Shown: piece by piece, positions 60,533 to 64,000 of the stretch
Layout of the letters: the number at the start of each line of letters is the position of its first letter
Numbering within the stretch: the stretch's first letter is position 1
Assembly (NCBI GenBank): GCA_030765045.1
Contig: CM060965.1
Location: 22,169,585-22,233,584, forward strand
Length of the DNA: 64,000 bases
From: Tenodera sinensis
Lineage: Eukaryota; Arthropoda; Insecta; Mantodea; Mantidae
Direction: 5' to 3'
Program-made: the position numbers and the translations under genes
The notes under the pieces: model-generated
Told to the model about the DNA's origin: nothing
Database searches by the model: none
The model's input: the letters and a program-made list of their open reading frames with translations, nothing else

Positions 60533-61905
60533 CAGGCATCGGCAAACATGTACTCAATGAGGCCTCGCAACTATGACGTGTCAGGGGCAGCGCTTACTCT
60601 GTCTCCCCCTCCCCCTCCCTCGCAGCCTTAACTGGCACTGCATACACACCGATCATGGGCGAACTGTCCTCTCGTATTTACCTGCACTTCTAAACATGTC
60701 TGTCAAAGTGTAATTAGATAAGCTTCTTTATTTATAACTTTGAAGGATATTAGTTTATTTAACTTAAAGTCTTCGTATATTCATAGAATTAGAGTGCATC
60801 TAATTATTCCTGGTCTATTAAATTTGATATCTAGAATAGCACTTTGATGATTTCTTCTCTCACCATGTAAGGAACGTAAGATGTTTGTTGTGCTCTAAAG
60901 TTCAAAAAGGCACTCATCAATGGAACATCAAGCGGCATTATGATACATGTCATAAGACCACCATACAATTATAGACAAGCATGTACTCATAAATTTACAC
61001 CACGATTTAAAGTAGCATAACACTGACGTAGTGTCCTTTATTCATTTTTTTCAGGTCTAGATAGGACTAACCAACTGCAACAGCTCAAAGAGCAATACTC
61101 AGGTAATACACCTAATATTAATTCAAATATTAAACTGATAGACAACTTCACGCTAGCTATGCTGTTGCTTTGGAGATTGCTCAGTCACTGAGGTGTTTTA
61201 GTGATGGAGATTTCATAAAAAATGTGAGAGTAAAGTTGCCAACATAATTTGCCCTGAACAATATGATATTTTTAGTAATATTGCATTATCACCACGAACC
61301 ATACAGAGAAGGATATATAAAATAGGAGAAATAACCGAAAAAAGACTACAAACCGAGGTCCATGGATTTATAGGCGTTTCTCTCGCGTTGGATGAAAGCA
61401 CTGACAACGTTGACACAGCACAATTGGTAATTTTCACTCGTGGAGTCACTAACAACCTCTCGGTACAAGAATATATGCTTGAGGTCATTCCACTTAGGGA
61501 ACATACAACAGGGACAGAATTATCTCAAGCATTTAAGAAATGTGTAGGAGAAAAGAAACTGAATCCAAAAAAATCTTGTATTGCGATTAACAGATGTTAA
61601 TTTGCGTGCCTTACTGAGAGTGGCTACTTGTGATATATCACTAGATTTTCATGGTACATTGCAAATAGAAGTGAACTGAAGTATATTGCTCAAATATCTA
61701 GGCGTACCTAAAGTATCGTAGACCAAAATAACTGGATTCAAGTATGTGTACTATTCCTTGTTGTACTCTGTAGCGAGCGAGTCCAGCACTGACACTGAAC
61801 GAAGGTCAATGCCATCCCCTGTTCTACATTACGTCATGTGTATTGCGGGTTGCATGTTGAGACGTCATACTGATACCTCATTGAGTACATGTTTGCCGAT
61901 GCCTG
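60533..61905 (+). mobile_element. hAT DNA transposon with perfect 30-bp inverted termini
   Basis: The first 30 bp (CAGGCATCGGCAAACATGTA, then CTCAATGAGG) recur inverted at 61876-61905. Perfect 8-bp target duplications CTATAAAG lie at 60525-60532 and 61906-61913. CAG...CTG termini with 8-bp duplication define hAT. The 1373-bp length is under half that of an autonomous hAT. Inside is a damaged transposase remnant. Identical termini suggest recent mobilisation by a related source element. Confidence 0.93.
61040..61690 (+). pseudogene. Internally deleted hAT transposase (GTF2IRD2/ZBED5-like group)
   Basis: Segments in order: ASYAVALEIAQSLRCFSDGD (about 61153-61212, frame 1), then CPEQYDIFSNIALSPRTIQR, then FIGVSLALDESTDNVDTAQL at about 61372-61431 and TRGVTNNLSVQEYMLEVIPL in another frame, ending at an AINRC stop (61600). 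Immediately after, a shifted frame reads LTDVNLRALLRVATCDIS, which resembles the C-terminal dimerisation segment. LDESTD carries the first catalytic aspartate of the RNase-H-like fold. The whole middle (the second aspartate, the insertion domain and the last glutamate) is missing, so the protein cannot be active. The zinc finger is also absent. Confidence 0.8.
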
Positions 61906-61913
61906 CTATAAAG

Positions 61914-62505
61914 TGGAGGGGAGCCGTTTGTGCCAACTGTCACCCGGGGAAATTCAATCTGCTCTGCTTTGCTTTCTCGTGACTCTCGGTCTGTTCGCCG
62001 GACGCCTCCCCTAACCTCATCCGTCCCGCCCGGGGGCGCCCCTTTAAGAGTATAGGCACAAAATATGTTATACTGAAGGTCGAGGTGCTAGGCTCAAAAA
62101 AGTAGAAAGAGGGGAACAAAATTATTAACTTTAACCCGAGAAAGTTTTATAACACTTGACTTTTGGAGTAAGAACAAATGGTGATTACACAATTATTTTA
62201 AAAAAGTGGGAATAGAATGATAGATACAAGGTTTATTATATTGTTTGGATTTATAACAGTTGAACGTGTAGGCTGAATCTGTAAAGTATAGGATTTATGT
62301 AGCCCTCTGCAACCATGGATGATTTTTTCGTTTAATTGAAACAGATGAATATCATCTAGCGTTAAAAGCACGTGCTTTATATTCTATGTATAAAATGTTA
62401 GTCCTTACCTACATATGAAAATTCCAAATCGCCAGGATAAATTTAATGATCAACTTGTTGAGCAGAACCAAAGTTAATTCTATAAGAACTTAAACAACCT
62501 AAAAA
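61914..62505. other. Unique DNA; GC-rich patch then AT-rich
   Basis: 61980-62045 is GC-rich (CGTCCCGCCCGGGGGCGCC). Sequence similarity to a known family was not recognised. Confidence 0.45.
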
Positions 62506-62509
62506 TCAA

Positions 62510-63140
62510 TATGTAACTCAAAGCCGAAAACTTCGTTAGATATAAAATGATTTGGTATTCCAAGGATGCGACAGAAATATTTTCAAAAAAATACCTTATC
62601 TCAGACTACGCTTTTCAACAAAATATTCTGAAACTTTTTGATTTTCCTGAAAAATGGCTATAACGATTTTGATTAAAGTACCATATTTATTAAGATATTT
62701 TCATGACAATTGACACATATACATCTCTTGATTTTTCTAGGAGTAGCTTTGCATAACTGGTAAACTGTAAGAAGTGGATACAATTTTATTAAACAAAAAT
62801 TCACATCGATAAAGCAGACAATTTATACAAACATCTATTGTGGAGATAATCATTTTGAAGATATACAAAATTTGCATTTTTCTGAAATAGAAGGTTTATT
62901 GCTTTTGTTTTACAACCTGGCCACGCAAAGAGAATGGAATATCAAAACCCTCATACGGCGATGAGCTTTTAAGATATTGAACTACCATTTAAGCCTAATG
63001 TATTCTCGATTTCCATTGTAATGTTAAGGAAATATGAAAAGTTTACCTCGATTAAATAGAAGTGCATAGAAGAATATACCTTTTAAGAATAGTTTGTACA
63101 AAAGTGAGTAGAAAAGGTCGTGCGAGTGGTCACATCAGGT
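62510..63140 (-). repeat. Diverged family A copy (old subfamily)
   Basis: ATATGTAACTCAAAGCCGAAA, TCCAAGGATGCGACAGAAATA, AAATGGCTATAACGATTTTGA, GCATAACTGGTAAACTGTAAG and AGAATGGAATATCAAAACCC follow core-to-arm order, ending AAAAGTGAGTAGAAAAGGTCG. It carries the old-subfamily extra bases (CATACGGCGATGAGC). Confidence 0.65.
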
Positions 63141-64000
63141 AATTTTTGACTAGTGCTTAACGTGTGCACCGCAGGCAATGACATTGGTGCCACATGAAAC
63201 GAAATAATAATTTGCAAAGGAAACGTTTCAGATCATAAGTTAAGCAGCTACCCGACATTTGCGAGGAAAACCTACAAAAAAACCTCAGTCTTGGCCGGGA
63301 TGTTCCCTCGTCTTTATGTGCTCACCTCATCGCTCTACCCCAACTCCTTCGTTTTGTGCATGAAACACACCCTCTTCCCTTATTAGAGAAGTATGATCGA
63401 ATCACATAAAGGCATCACAGTTACGAGGTAGGTTGGGCATCACCATTTAAGAGTAGCACGATATCAAGGATAATCAAACTGATTAGTTGGCACTTCCCCA
63501 TAAATCATCGTAATTCCACAAATATGTTCTCTCCGATAATTTTGTTTCATAGAAATAAAAACAAAGCCATTATTGCTTCAATTTGAAATTACATTACAGA
63601 GAAACTGCATAATAGAATACAAAACTCCTCCCAGTATTTTAAGGAATATATCTTCAACATATTACTGAGTTTCATTCTATTTTCGCCTGATTTAAAATTA
63701 TTTCCCTCGTTTTTGTGTAAGGAATGGTGACTTGAAAAGGAGGAAATGAAAAGGGAAGGAGTACAAAGAAGTACCTACGTAAGAAATAAAGTAGGCAGAG
63801 AAGAAATAAGATATTACCTGTAAGGCTTCTTTGTATGTGAGAAAGTGTTGAATTGGAGAGACTCAATTTCTTGTAGAGCGAGCGATAGCTGATATCCAGA
63901 ACAAAGACGGCCAAGAAATGAGAACATCTCAAAATAGAAATACTTTTTATTTATCATTTTATTCTTTCACTGAACGTATAAGAGGAAAATTGAATGAAGG
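63141..64000. other. AT-rich DNA, no recognised feature
   Basis: An 86-codon minus-strand open frame (63672-63932) has no recognised domain. The window ends without a feature boundary. Confidence 0.5.

Overview
This is eukaryotic, repeat-rich, AT-rich intergenic or intronic DNA. It is almost certainly from an arthropod, most likely an insect with a large genome. The reasons are a Jockey-type non-LTR reverse transcriptase, hAT and mariner-type transposase remnants, tRNA-derived SINE heads, a 5S-rRNA-headed SINE and very many microsatellites. I found no convincing host protein-coding gene. Nearly every open frame over 60 codons lies in a transposon, a tandem repeat or unrecognised AT-rich DNA. 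The species cannot be named from the sequence alone.

The dominant component is one interspersed repeat family, called family A here. About twenty copies or fragments occur on both strands from 1.1 kb to 63.1 kb. A standard copy is about 830-890 bp. It starts near CACTCACATGACTTTCTCTA and ends near TTACCAGTAGAGAAAGTA, so both ends carry a short inverted ACTTTCTCTACT. It has an arm of about 345 bp, a core of about 500 bp, and an internal CA/GT tract that has grown into long microsatellites in some copies. Some copies carry the arm at both ends in inverted orientation. Young copies are nearly identical. Older copies are diverged and have extra bases in the arm. I do not recognise the family.

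Layout: 0-3 kb, an LTR and SINE remnants. 3.4-6.9 kb, a 3.5 kb composite bounded by 123-bp inverted repeats, containing family A pieces and a 121/177-bp alternating tandem array that appears to derive from family A ends. 7.5-19 kb, a heat-shock-like promoter motif cluster, SINEs, family A copies and a long AAT microsatellite. 19.5-22.3 kb, a 2.4 kb GAACACACC-type minisatellite with a SINE inserted in it. 26.4-27.6 kb, a hAT element with an 8-bp target duplication that contains a second small element with its own 8-bp duplication. 28-37 kb, many family A copies. 38-42.2 kb, three more LTRs of the same family as the one at 0.46 kb, plus a mariner-type remnant. 44-49 kb, a TCAC tetranucleotide array, a 5S-headed SINE inserted in an old family A copy, and LINE RNase H and zinc-finger fragments. 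52.5-54.8 kb, a 5'-truncated Jockey-type LINE with one in-frame stop in its reverse transcriptase. 55.6-57.1 kb, LINE and SINE fragments. 60.5-61.9 kb, a hAT element with perfect 30-bp inverted termini, an 8-bp target duplication and a degenerate, internally deleted transposase. The window ends in a diverged family A copy and plain AT-rich DNA.

The elements share no pathway. What links them is nesting order, which gives relative ages: family A predates the 5S SINE, the large hAT predates the small one inside it, and the minisatellite predates its SINE. All alignments were made by eye, so coordinates of diverged copies are approximate.
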